DNA of 17,450 nucleotides from Bremia lactucae (lineage: Eukaryota > Oomycota > Peronosporomycetes > Peronosporales > Peronosporaceae): assembly GCF_004359215.1 (NCBI RefSeq), contig NC_090619.1, forward strand, positions 3,804,851 through 3,822,300, read 5' to 3'. Position 1 is the first letter of the stretch. Every line of letters begins with the position of its first letter. This document shows, in pieces, positions 7,560 to 16,425 of this stretch. The position numbers and the translations under genes are program-made. The notes under the pieces are model-generated. The model was given only the letters and a program-made list of their open reading frames with translations, was not told the DNA's origin and ran no database searches.

Positions 7560-7850
7560 AAGTACGAGGCTATGATCAGGTGATGTGCATCACAAATTTT
7601 GTAAAACTGGCGGCTTTAAGAAAGGGACCGGCGATGTTTGAGTCGCTTTGCCAGGATGGCAAGCGAGAAGGGGCGACCGTTCGTTTACCGAACTGCGCGC
7701 TCGTTAAGTTTGTGAGAGTTCAGGTAGAAGTCGCCTTCAATTTTAGTGACTTCTCTTGTAAAGAGAACTTCACGGTGCTTGGTATGGAGAGTCCTTATGA
7801 CCTCATCCTAGGCATACCATGGTTGCAAAACACCAATCATGGACAGACTG
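7560..7850 (+). pseudogene. Element A aspartic protease, broken
   Basis: Retroviral-type aspartic protease that would cut the Gag-Pol polyprotein. The catalytic region is readable only across single-base shifts at about 7575-7600, where a D-C-A-S-like motif is followed by NFVKLAALRKG. The second half is clear: VQVEVAFNFSDFSCKENF and the conserved YDLILGIPWLQ (about 7797-7830), the flap-to-C-terminal signature of the family. The stretch before it (7339-7560) has gag-pol spacer character, with no domain and a GTAGGGC/GCCCTAC hairpin at 7432-7450. Confidence 0.75.
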
Positions 7851-8580
7851 GCGCACATGCACAGTTGCGAGCTCTACGCGGGACACCGGAATAAATGTGC
7901 TCCTGCGAGAGGCCTTTGCAATTGATGTCGTATCGAACACAGTTGAGGGTGCGTTGACGATTGAAGGATGTCAAACGTCGCCATTTCCTACCCAGCTCGT
8001 GGAGACTGGGGTAGTGCAAGGGCAATGACAAGTAGTTATGTGTCCAATAGTTCTGCACAGAGCCGAGGGCCTGTGGCAGAAGACGGCGAGCTGACAAGAA
8101 GTCAAGCGTCGCATAAAGAGGCACAGCGGGCTAGAGCCTGGTGCGGTTGAAAATATTGCGTTGGACAGGAGAGCAACGGCACCCGCTTCCCAGTCAAATG
8201 TAGTGGTGACTCGAAAAGCGATTGCCCGACATATGAGGACGATCAAAGGCACGTCTAGACGAGTGATTTTAGGATCAGTTCCTATTAAAGAGGACAGGCC
8301 TTCGAATGAGGTGTTCGAGGCCGTCGAAGATGAAATTGCGAAGGCATCCTCAGTTGAGATGCTCCGACAAGTCTTTAAACCTACCGAGGGGATACTAAAT
8401 CTCCCGGAGGTGTCGTGGGCTTTATTCCTTGCCGAATTAATGGAAGGAAAGATCCACGAAATAGTCACACCAGTTCCAAAAGGGAGCTTGGTGGACTACG
8501 GCTCTTCGTCCACAATGGACGAGAGCGTCCTAGAACGGACAAAAAGAAACGGTTCGCTGCTCAAGGCTGGGATGCCTTGA
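7851..8580 (+). pseudogene. Element A protease-RT linker
   Basis: From 7851 to 8160 the frame is scrambled. From 8161 to 8580 it is open for 139 codons without a known domain: Arg/Ala/Ser-rich at first, then acidic (VFEAVEDEIAKASSVEML), then LPEVSWALFLAELMEGKIHE and SSTMDESVLERTK. The frame breaks at the RT start, inside a CTCAAGGC/GCCTTGAG hairpin (8560-8581), where RT continues in another frame. Homology with element C lies in the last third (MDESVL). The long minus-strand frame across 7971-8468 is judged a shadow. Confidence 0.6.
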
Positions 8581-9578
8581 GAGGCAGTCCGTTCTTTGAG
8601 GTTCTGTGGAAACATCACAATGTGTTCCCAGAAGAAGTGCCGAGCCGCATACCAGCAGATAGGGAAATCGGGCACGAAATAGACCTCAAACCTGGCACCA
8701 AGTATTGTGTGACCAGGCAATGGCCGTTGCCGAAGGAACGAGTCGATTATATCGATGAGTTTTTCGATACCCGAGCCAAGGCGGGACATGTGCGTGGGAG
8801 CAAATCGCCTCACTGCAGCCCGACCTTTTGTGTGCGTAAAGCCACAGGTGGATAGCGCGTGGTTCATGCTTACAATAAGCTGAACACGGCGACCATACCG
8901 GAGCAAACGCCAATCCCGCGGAAAGATGGCTTGTTGAACTCCAGGGGAAAGTCAAATATCTTTTCCGCGTTGGATTGGAAGGATGGCTACTATTCGGTAC
9001 TCATGAGAGAGTCCGATGTAGCCGAAACGGCAGTAAGCACCCCAAGCGGTATGCTTTGGGAGTGGCTTGTGATGCCCCAAGGTTTGAAAAACGCACCAGC
9101 GACATTTAACCGAGTGGTGGCTCACGTGACGCGTCATCATTGTGCCTACGCGCCCCATTACTTTGACGATGAATTCGTGCATAGTAGGGCCGCGGATGGG
9201 CTGAGCGCAATAGAGTCGCACAAGCGTCATTTAGACGCTGTGTTGCAGACTTTAAAGGACGCCCAATTGTACGTCAACTTGCAAAAGTGCGTCATAGGGG
9301 TCCCTGAGATACCTGTACTGGGCTGCATCGTTGGTACACATGGTGTACGAGCAGACCCAGACAAGGTAAAATCAGTAAAGGAATGGCCAATCCCACGGCA
9401 TGTGAAGGATTTGCGCCAATTCCTAGGGCTCGCTAATTACTTGCATAAGTATAGCAAGAATTATGCGGAGCAAACTAAACCATTATCTGATCTCCTTAAA
9501 AAGGACACAGAATGGGTTTGGTTAAAAGAACAAGAAGATGCGTTCACATCAGTGAAGCAATCTCTTGTAGAGGCACCG
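8442..9578 (+). repeat. Tandem duplication, copy 1 (linker end plus RT)
   Basis: A 1137-bp unit (379 codons, so the frame is kept) repeated directly at 9579-10714. It runs from GGAAGGAAAGATCCACG to GAGGCACC. The junction shares only about two bases (GG) of microhomology. Confidence 0.95.
8535..9578 (+). pseudogene. Element A reverse transcriptase, copy 1
   Basis: RT domain with EIGHEIDLKPGTKYCVTRQW, GHVRGSKSPHCSPTFCVRK and GG*RVVHAYNKLN (TGG to TAG at 8856), then SALDWKDGYYSVLMRESD and AVSTPSGMLWEWLVMPQGLK. The catalytic YFDD box is at 9159-9170, followed by EFVHSRA. After it come HKRHLDAVLQTLKDAQLY, GCIVGTHGVRADPDKVKSV, DLRQFLGLANYLHKYSKNYA and KPLSDLLKKDTEW. From 8859 it is open into the second repeat copy. 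The YFDD is followed by EF where hydrophobic residues are usual. This is the best-preserved gene in the window but lacks an intact N terminus. Confidence 0.85.
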
Positions 9579-10714
9579 GGAAGGAAAGATCCACGAAATA
9601 GTCACACCAGTTCCAAAAGGGAGCTTGGTGGACTACGGCTCTTCGTCCACAATGGACGAGAGCGTCCTAGAACGGACAAAAAGAAACGGTTCGCTGCTCA
9701 AGGCTGGGATGCCTTGAGAGGCAGTCCGTTCTTTGAGGTTCTGTGGAAACATCACAATGTGTTCCCAGAAGAAGTGCCGAGCCGCATACCAGCAGATAGG
9801 GAAATCGGGCACGAAATAGACCTCAAACCTGGCACCAAGTATTGTGTGACCAGGCAATGGCCGTTGCCGAAAGAACGAGTCGATTATATCGATGAGTTTT
9901 TCGATACCCGAGCCAAGGCGGGACATGTGCGTGGGAGCAAATCGCCTCACTGCAGCCCGACCTTTTGTGTGCGTAAAGCCACAGGTGGATAGCGCGTGGT
10001 TCATGCTTACAATAAGCTGAACACGGCGACCATACCGGAGCAAACGCCAATCCCGCGGAAAGATGGCTTGTTGAACTCCAGGGGAAAGTCAAATATCTTT
10101 TCCGCGTTGGATTGGAAGGATGGCTACTATTCGGTACTCATGAGAGAGTCCGATGTAGCCGAAACGGCAGTAAGCACCCCAAGCGGTATGCTTTGGGAGT
10201 GGCTTGTGATGCTCCAACGTTTGAAAAACGCGCCAGCGACATTTAACCGAGTGGTGGCTCACGTGACGCGTCATCATTGTGCCTACGCGCCCCATTACTT
10301 TGACGATGAATTCGTGCATAGTAGGGCCGCGGATGGGCTGAGCGCAATAGAGTCGCACAAGCGTCATTTAGACGCTGTGTTGCAGACTTTAAAGGACGCT
10401 CAATTGTACATCAACTTGCAGAAGTGTGTCATAGGGGTCCCCTAATACCTGTGCTGGGCTGCATCGTAGGTACACATGGTGTACGAGAAGGCCCAGACAA
10501 GGTAAAATCGGTAACGGATTGGCCAATCCCATGGCATGTGAGGGATTTGCGCCAATTCGTAGGGCTCGCTAATTACTTGCATAAATAAAGCAAGAATTAT
10601 GCTGAGAACACTAAGCCGTAATCTGACCTCCTTAAAAACGACGCAGAATGGATTTGGTTGAAAGGTCAAGAAGATGCAATCACATCAGTGAAGCAATCTC
10701 TGATTGAGGCACCG
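9579..10714 (+). repeat. Tandem duplication, copy 2 (linker end plus RT)
   Basis: The second unit is one base shorter because of a deletion near 10440. The first ~630 bp differ from copy 1 at only one or two sites. The last ~280 bp differ at about thirty. The unit then continues into RNase H as in an ordinary element. Confidence 0.95.
9672..10657 (+). pseudogene. Element A reverse transcriptase, copy 2
   Basis: Repeats the RT of copy 1, including the same TAG in GG*RVVHAYNK (9993) and the same frame switch after the linker. The YFDD box is at 10296-10307. MPQGLK has become MLQRLK. A one-base deletion creates a stop at 10443-10445, and the connection region after it has more lesions (LHK*SKNYA, KP*SDLL). 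It leads directly into the only RNase H of the element, so by position it is the original 3' part of pol. Confidence 0.85.
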
Positions 10715-11145
10715 GTCTTGGCGTTGTTAGACGCGGATAAGCCCTTAAGCGGCGTCTGCGATGCAAGTAATTTTGCAATCGGCAGCGCGCTCATGCAGAA
10801 AGATGACGACGGCGTTGACAGCGTCATCTCTTATCAGTCCCAGCTTTAAAAGCCGCGGAACTGAATTATTCTGTGCATGACAAATAGCTACTTTCAATAA
10901 AACTATGCTCTTGTCAAGTTTCGTGTGCACCTATTGGGCACCGAACCATTTGTGGTTTATACGGATCACGCATCACTGCGGACCGCAATAAACTCACCGA
11001 ACCTCTCGCCTAGAATGGCAAGATGGCTTACATTTTTCTCTTATTTTTAATTTCAAAGTTGAATTCAAGCCGGGTAAGTCGAATGCCTTGGCTGACGCTT
11101 TATTGCCCAGACCAGACTTCGACATAAGACACCAGGAAAGTTTGT
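10658..11145 (+). pseudogene. Element A RNase H, broken
   Basis: Starts with EDAITSVKQSLIEAPVLALL and VCDASNFAIGSALMQKDDDG, which contains the first Asp, then a stop at about 10848. It continues with AELNYSVHDK, a GAG to TAG stop, FRVHLLGTEPF (with shifts), VYTDHASLRTAIN carrying another catalytic Asp, and FKVEFKPGKSNALADALL, which links RNase H to integrase. Compared with the minus-strand copy in D, the same region carries different stops, so the two copies decayed independently. Confidence 0.8.
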
Positions 11146-12690
11146 CTAGTGCTAAAGCACAGTTTCTGCCGTCAACGTTGGCAGCCATGAAGGCATCCCA
11201 CGTGACGAGCTCATTAGCTTCCGAAATAAAAGAGAGCTACAGTCAGGACGTACATTGTCGCCTGGTGTTGGATCACTTCAGTGCACGAAAGGTTTGCCTT
11301 TCGTCGCACCTGAAAGCTAAGCTAAATCGCTTTAGCTATAGCGATGACCTGTTATGGCATCAGCTGTCACCTTGCGATCCCTTGAGAATCTATGTGCCTC
11401 ATGACACAGATCTCAAGCTGATGATCTCTCACGAGTTCCATGATGCACCATCTAGTGGGCATCTGGGCCGTGAAAAGACATTCTTACGAGTGTCAGAGGA
11501 ATTTTGGTGGCAAAAGTATTTTAAATAAAATTTTATTTTTATGACTTGAATTTGGTTAATTTCAGATACACCTATACAGATGGATGGCCAACTATATTCG
11601 CTCTTGCGAACAGTGTCAGCGCGTTAAGCTTGCACAGTCCAGCAGTACGCTACTGAAGCTGCTATTGATTCCAACGGATGTTGGAAGTCAGTAAGTCTGG
11701 ACTTCATGTTTGGCATGCGCCCGACCACAAGGATCGGACGGCACTCGTCGTCTTTGTAGACAGACTGAAAAAATGGTGCATTTATCACCATGTAAAACAT
11801 CGATCACAGGCAAGAAGGCAGCTCTCCTGTTCCTGTATAATGTACAACGACTATACTGGATGCCCGAGTCCATATATTGGACCGGGATCCACGTTTTACG
11901 TCTTGTTTTTGGCGACATGTGTTTGTGCTGCTAAGTAGCAAGCTCCACATGTCGACCGCAGATCGTCCCCATACCGATGGTCAAACAGAACGTGCCAATC
12001 GGGTCGTGGCGGATGTGTAACGCACGATAGCGACTCCCAAAGAATGGAGCAAACAGTTGCTCTTTGTGGAATTCGCTATAAATAAGTGTCCACGCCAGTA
12101 CGGGTGAGACACCGTTTTATATTTAACGGACTGCGCCATCCTCGGACGCTAGTCTCGTTTGTGCGCAGCCCGATTCTTAGTGGGAGAGGGCCGCTCACTA
12201 CCCTCGGTGCGAAAAAAGAACATAGTTTCGTCAACATGACGATCATTCGTCAGGGTATCATGCCAACGACGGAAACTTGCTCTAGGAACCCTGCCGGTTT
12301 AACAGTGGTCAGGATGGAGTTACGACAAGAAATGTCTGTGCTTCTAAATATAAAAGATGTATCGTTAATGTCAATTATGTCCTATGACCGACCTCTCGGC
12401 GGTGTAATAGGCGAGTTTGATGCTAAAAGCGGCTCGATGCTTTGTGTATGAGCGATTAATCATCACACGAAAAGTCCGTGATGTGGTGGCAAGCGCGCAG
12501 GACAAACAAAAAGAATGTGCTGACCGAAATGGTCGCAAAAACAACTTTATCTCCAAAACAAGTGTTGGAGATAAAGTGCTTTTTTGTGCTGCTTTTCAAC
12601 CTAAAAATGCCGTTTCTGTACTACCCGGACGTACAACGAAATTATTGCCACGTTACATTGAGCCATTTACTGTGATCTAGGAGGTTGGAG
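11146..12690 (+). pseudogene. Element A integrase, broken but with D,D35E spacing intact
   Basis: Inserts element DNA into the host chromosome. The zinc-binding N terminus reads HDAPSSGHLGREKTFLRVSE; both His are present. An AT-rich insertion (11512-11567) follows, then NYIRSCEQCQRVK with CX2C at 11605-11616. The core has Asp at 11700-11702 (SLDFMFGM), Asp at 11880-11882 (DRDPRF) and Glu at 11988-11990 (TDGQTERANRV), which gives exactly 35 residues between the last two. Stops and shifts occur (for example TAA near 12018). The C-terminal part has VRDVVASAQDKQKECADRNG, GDKVL and LLPRYIEPFTVI, the GPF/Y-like region. A perfect ACGAAAGG/CCTTTCGT hairpin lies at 11285-11304. Confidence 0.85.
11512..11567 (+). 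other. AT-rich insertion in integrase, intron-like
   Basis: Between TTTTGGTGG and ACACCTATA, which adjoin (with CC) in the D copy, element A has about 57 extra bases that are nearly all A/T. The insert contains GTATTT at 11516 and ends TTAATTTCAG at 11565, resembling splice sites. Removing exactly 11516-11565 does not restore the frame, so intron status is doubtful. Confidence 0.45.
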
Positions 12691-12706
12691 ACCTAAAATG
12701 TAGGCT

Positions 12707-12782
12707 GTTTTTTTTTATGTGTACTGATATCAAACATATAATCAACAAAATTAAACAATTTTAAAAAATAAAAATAAAAACC
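12707..12782 (+). other. AT-rich insertion before the chromodomain region
   Basis: About 75 bases of mostly A and T with a T9 run and repeated AAAATAAAAA separate AATGTAGGCTG from CCTCCCGCCATACATG. In an ordinary Gypsy integrase these two parts would be contiguous (LKYRL-PPYMKTHPVF). The insert ends in ACCAC, not AG, so it does not look like a standard intron. Confidence 0.45.
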
Positions 12783-13420
12783 ACCCTCCCGCCATACATG
12801 AAGACGCACCCCGTCTTTTACGTGGGTCGTCTCAAACGTTATGTAGACCCAAATGAGGTCACATACCTCCAACATATGGTGGAGAGGAGAAAGGCGAAAG
12901 ACTTGCCTCCGACCTCCTTTTTCCATGGGACTGTAAAAGTCTTGCAGAGCAAGAGAAACCACGCGCGTAATGCGGGTCCCTCAGCATCAATTTCTCCAAG
13001 ATGTCCAGCCGAAGTTTCAGGCGTTCATAACCCTGACGATCTTCACGCGGACATCTTCGATATTTTAGGTCAGTCGTAATACTTGACCTTCGAGATCTCC
13101 AATACGTCGTTCGGCAGCGCTTAACGCCTGCGACTGAACGGACGAAGGTAAGGCAGCTGCAAGTAGGTGGGCGAGATTGCCACTCCTATCGGGCACCGCC
13201 TGCACCGATATATGCGAATGGAAAACAACGCTTCCTTGTTGGACGATTGCTTACCACCGCTCCGTGAGGCAGAAGTATCAAATCCTCGTCCAGTGGAATG
13301 GTTACCCGACGAGTTTTGACTCTTAGTAGCCAATGGATACCCTACGGATTGATGTGCCCAGCTTCGTGTCTCCTATGAAAAAGTGTCACAAGCCAGTAGT
13401 CTTGAACGTGGCTATATGAT
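12783..13420 (+). pseudogene. Element A integrase C terminus and chromodomain
   Basis: PPYMKTHPVFYVGRLKRYVD (from about 12795) is the conserved end of a Gypsy integrase. After about 350 degraded bases a chromodomain is readable: RFLVGRLLT, a one-base loss, then HRSVRQKYQILVQWNGYP and TSFDS up to 13323, followed by two TAG codons where the family has W-E. The Tyr, Trp and Tyr positions of the aromatic cage region are recognisable. Such domains direct integration to particular chromatin. The frame continues with MDTLRIDVPSFVSPMKK to a TGA at about 13420, the likely end of pol. Confidence 0.7.
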
Positions 13421-13659
13421 TAGTAGCATATTACTTATGCCCCTTCTATCTCAATGGCCTCATGCCAACGGGCCGGGCGTCCCTCCTAGAGAACGCTATT
13501 GTAGACGCTTATATTTTTAATGGCGGCTATAATACATGAAAGGCTTAGGGGAAATCGTTTGGACGTATTCCCCTGATCCGGTAGTGTTGCCTTCAGATGA
13601 AACGCCCGATTATTTACGAGGCGGTATTCACGCGGATTTCGCCCGCTTGCGTGTGAAAG
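13421..13659. other. Spacer between pol and the antisense gene
   Basis: No homology is seen. A plus-strand frame opens at 13536 and runs to 14003 (155 codons, from MKGLGEIVWTYSPDP). It overlaps the antisense gene over half its length and has no domain. In the overlap with element B the plus frame has a stop in one copy but not in the other. Confidence 0.3.
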
Positions 13660-14287
13660 AAATCATGGGCGGTACTGTACCTCCTGCTTCTTCTCACTAC
13701 GCTGCTCCTGCTAGTCCATTTGAGACTAGCGGAGAGGCCTCAGCTGGTGCTCCGACTGAGCACGTTCACGTAACGTCGGCAGAGTTTAGGCACCGGATCC
13801 TCTATGCCAGAACCATTATGGGTAATGGTCTGAGTGATAGACGTTGTAGTTTTCCTGAACGGAGTAGCGACTGCGCCTCTATGGGCAGCGCTCTCATTAA
13901 TGGTAATGGTTGCTGCGCTAGCCAGCGCAGACGACGAGACAGCATTAGAAAACTTTGGTGTCTCTTCGTTGGGAGCAATGAGCGAAGTTTGGATGGGCAA
14001 TAAAACGCCATCATCCTACCTCATTAGCTCGTTACCCTCATCAATACTATAAGGTGATGGCAGAGGTGTCGACTTGTTGTAGTCAACAATGAGCGACGGT
14101 TCGACATCCTCACTGTGAAAGTGGGATAGATTATCCAGCCCAGTAAACGCAATAGCAGCAGTAGCTATCGGCGTCGTTACTGTGGCACTGATTGACGGCG
14201 GCGTTTAACGCGGCGCGTGCGCTTCGCGCGTGGTTGAGTGGGTGGCTTTGCAGACGGCCCACCAGCCTTGCCTTTTTTAAGTGGCAT
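13660..14287 (-). pseudogene. Antisense ORF in the 3' region of element A (decayed)
   Basis: The counterpart of the open antisense ORF of element B. ATG at 14287 starts MPLKKGKAGGPSAKPPTQPR and KRTRRVK, matching B at most positions. A frameshift near 14190 moves the frame, and the protein continues with SEDVEPSLIVDYNKSTPLPS, a TAG at 14016-14018, then LLPIQTSLIAPNEETPKFSN and a Ser/Thr/Ala-rich stretch to a TGA at 13740. In the next frame a Glu/Gln/Arg-rich run follows (LRERAQSEHQLRPL, then EQRSEKKQEVQYRP with CAG-to-TAG type stops), which may be the original C terminus. The full protein would be about 200 residues: basic head, acidic Ser-rich middle, possibly coiled-coil tail. The gene lies convergent to pol, 130 bp inside the 3' LTR. 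Function unknown. Confidence 0.6.
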
Positions 14288-14403
14288 CTGCTGCACCGTG
14301 TGAGACAGATAGCAAGAGAGAATAAGAGAACTAAGCGGCACGTAAAGCAGCTCGCTATTCCTCGGTCCTCTTTGACGAATTTGCAAAATGTAAATTCGTC
14401 CTT

Positions 14404-14416
14404 AATGGGGGGATGG
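14404..14416 (+). other. Polypurine tract of element A
   Basis: AATGGGGGGATGG directly before the 3' LTR. It is equivalent to the tract at 421-434. Confidence 0.65.
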
Positions 14417-14946
14417 TGAAACGGTTTAAAGTTGCCCTATGTTACACAATCCCCGTCAAGTACACTTCGTGTACTAAGGGGATGGTCAATTACTTAAGTG
14501 ATGTAATTGTACCTACGACTTGAGTGTTGTTAACATTGTGAACGCACCCTTGTGTATGTGATGTTCCCTGAGGGCATTCACATTAGCGGGGACGCCTAGC
14601 GTCATCCGTTACGCGAGATATCTAGAAAGATGCGCTCGCAATACATATTAGTGTTATCTACAGAGATGGCAATTTAGAAATTAATAAAAATAGGTATTTA
14701 AGTTAAGTACGATAAAATATGAATCAGTCTGAAAACTACTTCCTCGTTTACATGTGCGCACGTGGAGCCGTATTACCGCTCATGTGACGTCACTTAAACT
14801 AAGGCACTAAGTTCGTTGGGAGAGGTCGCTTAGGCGCCCACCAACATCCACACTGCACGTGTGAAAAAACATCCAAACCACTTTCTCGCTGTGCTAAGGT
14901 GTGCGCTTAAGTATAGCGTGGTCGCATTTAGACGTGCCCGCCTACA
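14417..14946 (+). repeat. 3' LTR of element A
   Basis: TGAAACGG (the first T of TGTAAC is replaced) to CCGCCTACA. It aligns end to end with 5795-6320, with about 70 differences including short indels. It contains TGACGTCA at 14785-14792, an AGTACAC/GTGTACT hairpin near 14460 and GATATCTAGAAAG. The end at CCTACA is supported by the D LTR and by the ACTAG that follows. Confidence 0.85.
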
Positions 14947-14951
14947 ACTAG
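14947..14951. repeat. Target-site duplication of element A, right
   Basis: ACTAG directly after the LTR end; its partner is TCTAG at 5790-5794. Confidence 0.55.
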
Positions 14952-15746
14952 TGAAAGGTGCCCCGTTACATGATCTGCAGCCTTTCTACGTGTCAGTATC
15001 AATCAAAGCAGAATACCTTTATTTCTTTTGCACTTTCTTGTCCATCGCGAAATGCCAAGTCATCAATGAGGCGCCATTTATGGGGCTTTAATTCCCTGCT
15101 TCAGCGGAACTTCTCAGAAAGTTATGATACTTACCAGCCCTATTACGTACCGAAAGAATTTGTTTCTATTTTTTTAATTCATTCGACTTTGGGTAACTTA
15201 AACTATTCAAAAGAGAAAGGCGTGGCAGAAATGAGATATCTAATTCACTAAGCTTGTTCCGATAGCCCAAGTTGCGCACCTGCGAGCCTTTTCAGATGCC
15301 AGCAGGTCTATTCATATGGCCAATAGGTGTTATTTGAATGGTCGCTGTAATCACGTATTGTATTTGCTTAGTTTTAGTACTTACTACAAGGAGCTGGTTA
15401 CGCGCTGCTGCTGTCGATTACAAAGTTAAATAAGAGTCAAATCAGCAGCCACAATAATCTGTAGATAAAGCAAGGAACAATTTAACACGCAAATGTCTCG
15501 AAAACATAATCATCTTGCATCATTGCAATTCCTCTGAATACGGCGACTCGCAATTATCTTAATACGGGGTTGTTTCTATTCGTGCGCTCAAAGGCTACGT
15601 TGATATGGGCCCTATGGCTGAAACTTCCTTTGCCCCTATCCTTGCGAGCGTTAGTACATATATCAGTTCTCAAATTAACGCTGCTCTGTCGGCGAGCAGT
15701 AGTTCATTCACTTTTCAGATGCAGTAGAAGCTGTAAGTGCTGCCTA
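14952..15746. other. Unassigned spacer, possibly host DNA
   Basis: No retrotransposon homology. An ATG-started frame of 97 codons (14958-15251, + strand; MPRYMICSLSTCQYQSKQNT at its start, YVPKEFVSIFLIHSTLGNLN further on) has no recognised domain and may be chance or the remnant of a gene. The rest is AT-rich with no RNA gene seen. Unlike the element sequences, I noticed no perfect stem of 7 bp or more with a short loop here. Confidence 0.35.
15614..15727 (+). CDS. Short unrecognised ORF (37 codons)
   Basis: ATG at 15614 to TAG at 15725. The peptide starts MAETSFAPILASVSTYISSQ and is Ser/Ala-rich afterwards. It stops 19 bp before the end of the minus-strand LTR. It is the most protein-like frame in the spacer but is too short to judge. 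It could be the start of a gene disrupted by element D, or chance. Confidence 0.15.
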   Translation: MAETSFAPILASVSTYISSQINAALSASSSSFTFQMQ

Positions 15747-16079
15747 TGTAGGCGGTCACGACTTAATGCGGCCACGCTCTACTTAGTACACACCCTAGCA
15801 CAGCGAGGAAGCGGATAGACAGTCTTCTCTTGCGTGCAGCGAGAGTGTTGTGGTGGGTGCCTTAGCGACCTCAGTCAACCCACTAAGTACTCTAGTAAAG
15901 TGTCGTCAAGGGAGCGGTAGTCCGGCTCCTCGTGCGCACTTACCAAGTAGGAAGTAGTTTTCAGACTGATTTAAATTTAAACGTATTAAAAATTAAAGCC
16001 TATTTTTACCAATCAAATATGTCATCTCTGTCGATAACACTATTATGTATTGCGAGCGCATCTTTCTAGATGGATGACG
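15747..16079 (-). repeat. LTR of element D, truncated
   Basis: The minus strand reads from GTCATCC at 16079 to CCGCCTACA at 15747 and matches the last ~60% of the A-type LTR (TCTAGAAAGATGCGCTCGCA, ATCAGTCTGAAAACTACTTC, AAGTGCGCACGAGG). The first ~190 bp, including TGTAAC, are missing. The 3' terminus agrees with the A LTRs, which fixes the LTR end. Confidence 0.8.
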
Positions 16080-16425
16080 ATTGATATAAAGCCGGTAAAT
16101 CTTTAAAAGATTTATCGGATGGATTCATCAGATCATCCATTAAACGCAGAAGGTCTTTATCTTCGGTGTAGGCTTGTTTTATGTCATCAAACAAGATTGA
16201 TGACGGAACACTCGTAGTGAGTGTTGCAACAGTGAAATTATTTCACTGCTGGAGTGCACTGCCGACTCGAAATCGGGTTGGCGTGATAACGCATCAGCGA
16301 TGACATTAAGTCGTCCTGGTTTATATTCCACGGAGAAATTAAATTCCGCGAAAAAGGATAACCACCTCCCCGTTCTTTGCTAGAAGTGATGACTATTTAC
16401 GGCCGTGCGTAATGGCGCATGGCCC
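16080..16425 (-). pseudogene. C-type RNase H fragment within element D
   Basis: The minus strand encodes an RNase H C-terminal part: HAPLRTAVN-like residues near 16415, [20 protein letters not shown], and [20 protein letters not shown]. It continues into a pre-integrase stretch (MDDLMNPSDKSFKDLP) that matches MDFLRNLFQKSFKALS of element C. By nucleotide match it belongs to the C family (CTCCGTGGAATATAAACCAGG against CTCCGTAGAGTACAAACCAGG), not to A. It ends abruptly at the truncated LTR. Confidence 0.75.

Larger units (their letters stand above)
5795..14946 (+). mobile_element. Full-length degenerate Ty3/Gypsy retrotransposon A (chromovirus-like)
   Basis: A 9.15-kb element bounded by two alignable LTRs of about 526-530 bp in TG...CA form. 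The internal order is gag, protease, RT, RNase H, integrase, chromodomain, antisense ORF, polypurine tract. Integrase downstream of RT makes it Gypsy and not Copia; the chromodomain points to a chromovirus. No env-like gene is seen. The length is inflated by the 1137-bp RT duplication and two AT-rich insertions. Every sense gene is interrupted, so it cannot move on its own. The LTRs differ at about 70 of 530 positions by hand count. Confidence 0.85.

Noticed and set aside
7971..8468. 165-codon minus-strand ORF across the element A linker
   Set aside because: The sense frame here continues pol and ends in the MDESVL block shared with element C. No protein character or second copy supports the minus frame.
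8496..10092. Pairs of near-identical minus-strand ORFs (136 and 89 codons) in the RT region
   Set aside because: Shadows of the duplicated RT. They recur only because the DNA is duplicated.
10849..10920. A further intron-like insertion in the element A RNase H
   Set aside because: Comparison with the D copy shows only point changes and a GAG to TAG stop here, with no extra bases.
12693..12962. 89-codon minus-strand ORF with a hydrophobic, Phe/Tyr-rich stretch
   Set aside because: It arises from the AT-rich insertion plus the complement of the integrase C terminus (MKTHPVFYVGRLK).
5795..14946. An env-like third gene that would make element A an errantivirus
   Set aside because: The only extra gene after pol is on the opposite strand, has no signal peptide or membrane segment, and does not resemble an envelope protein.
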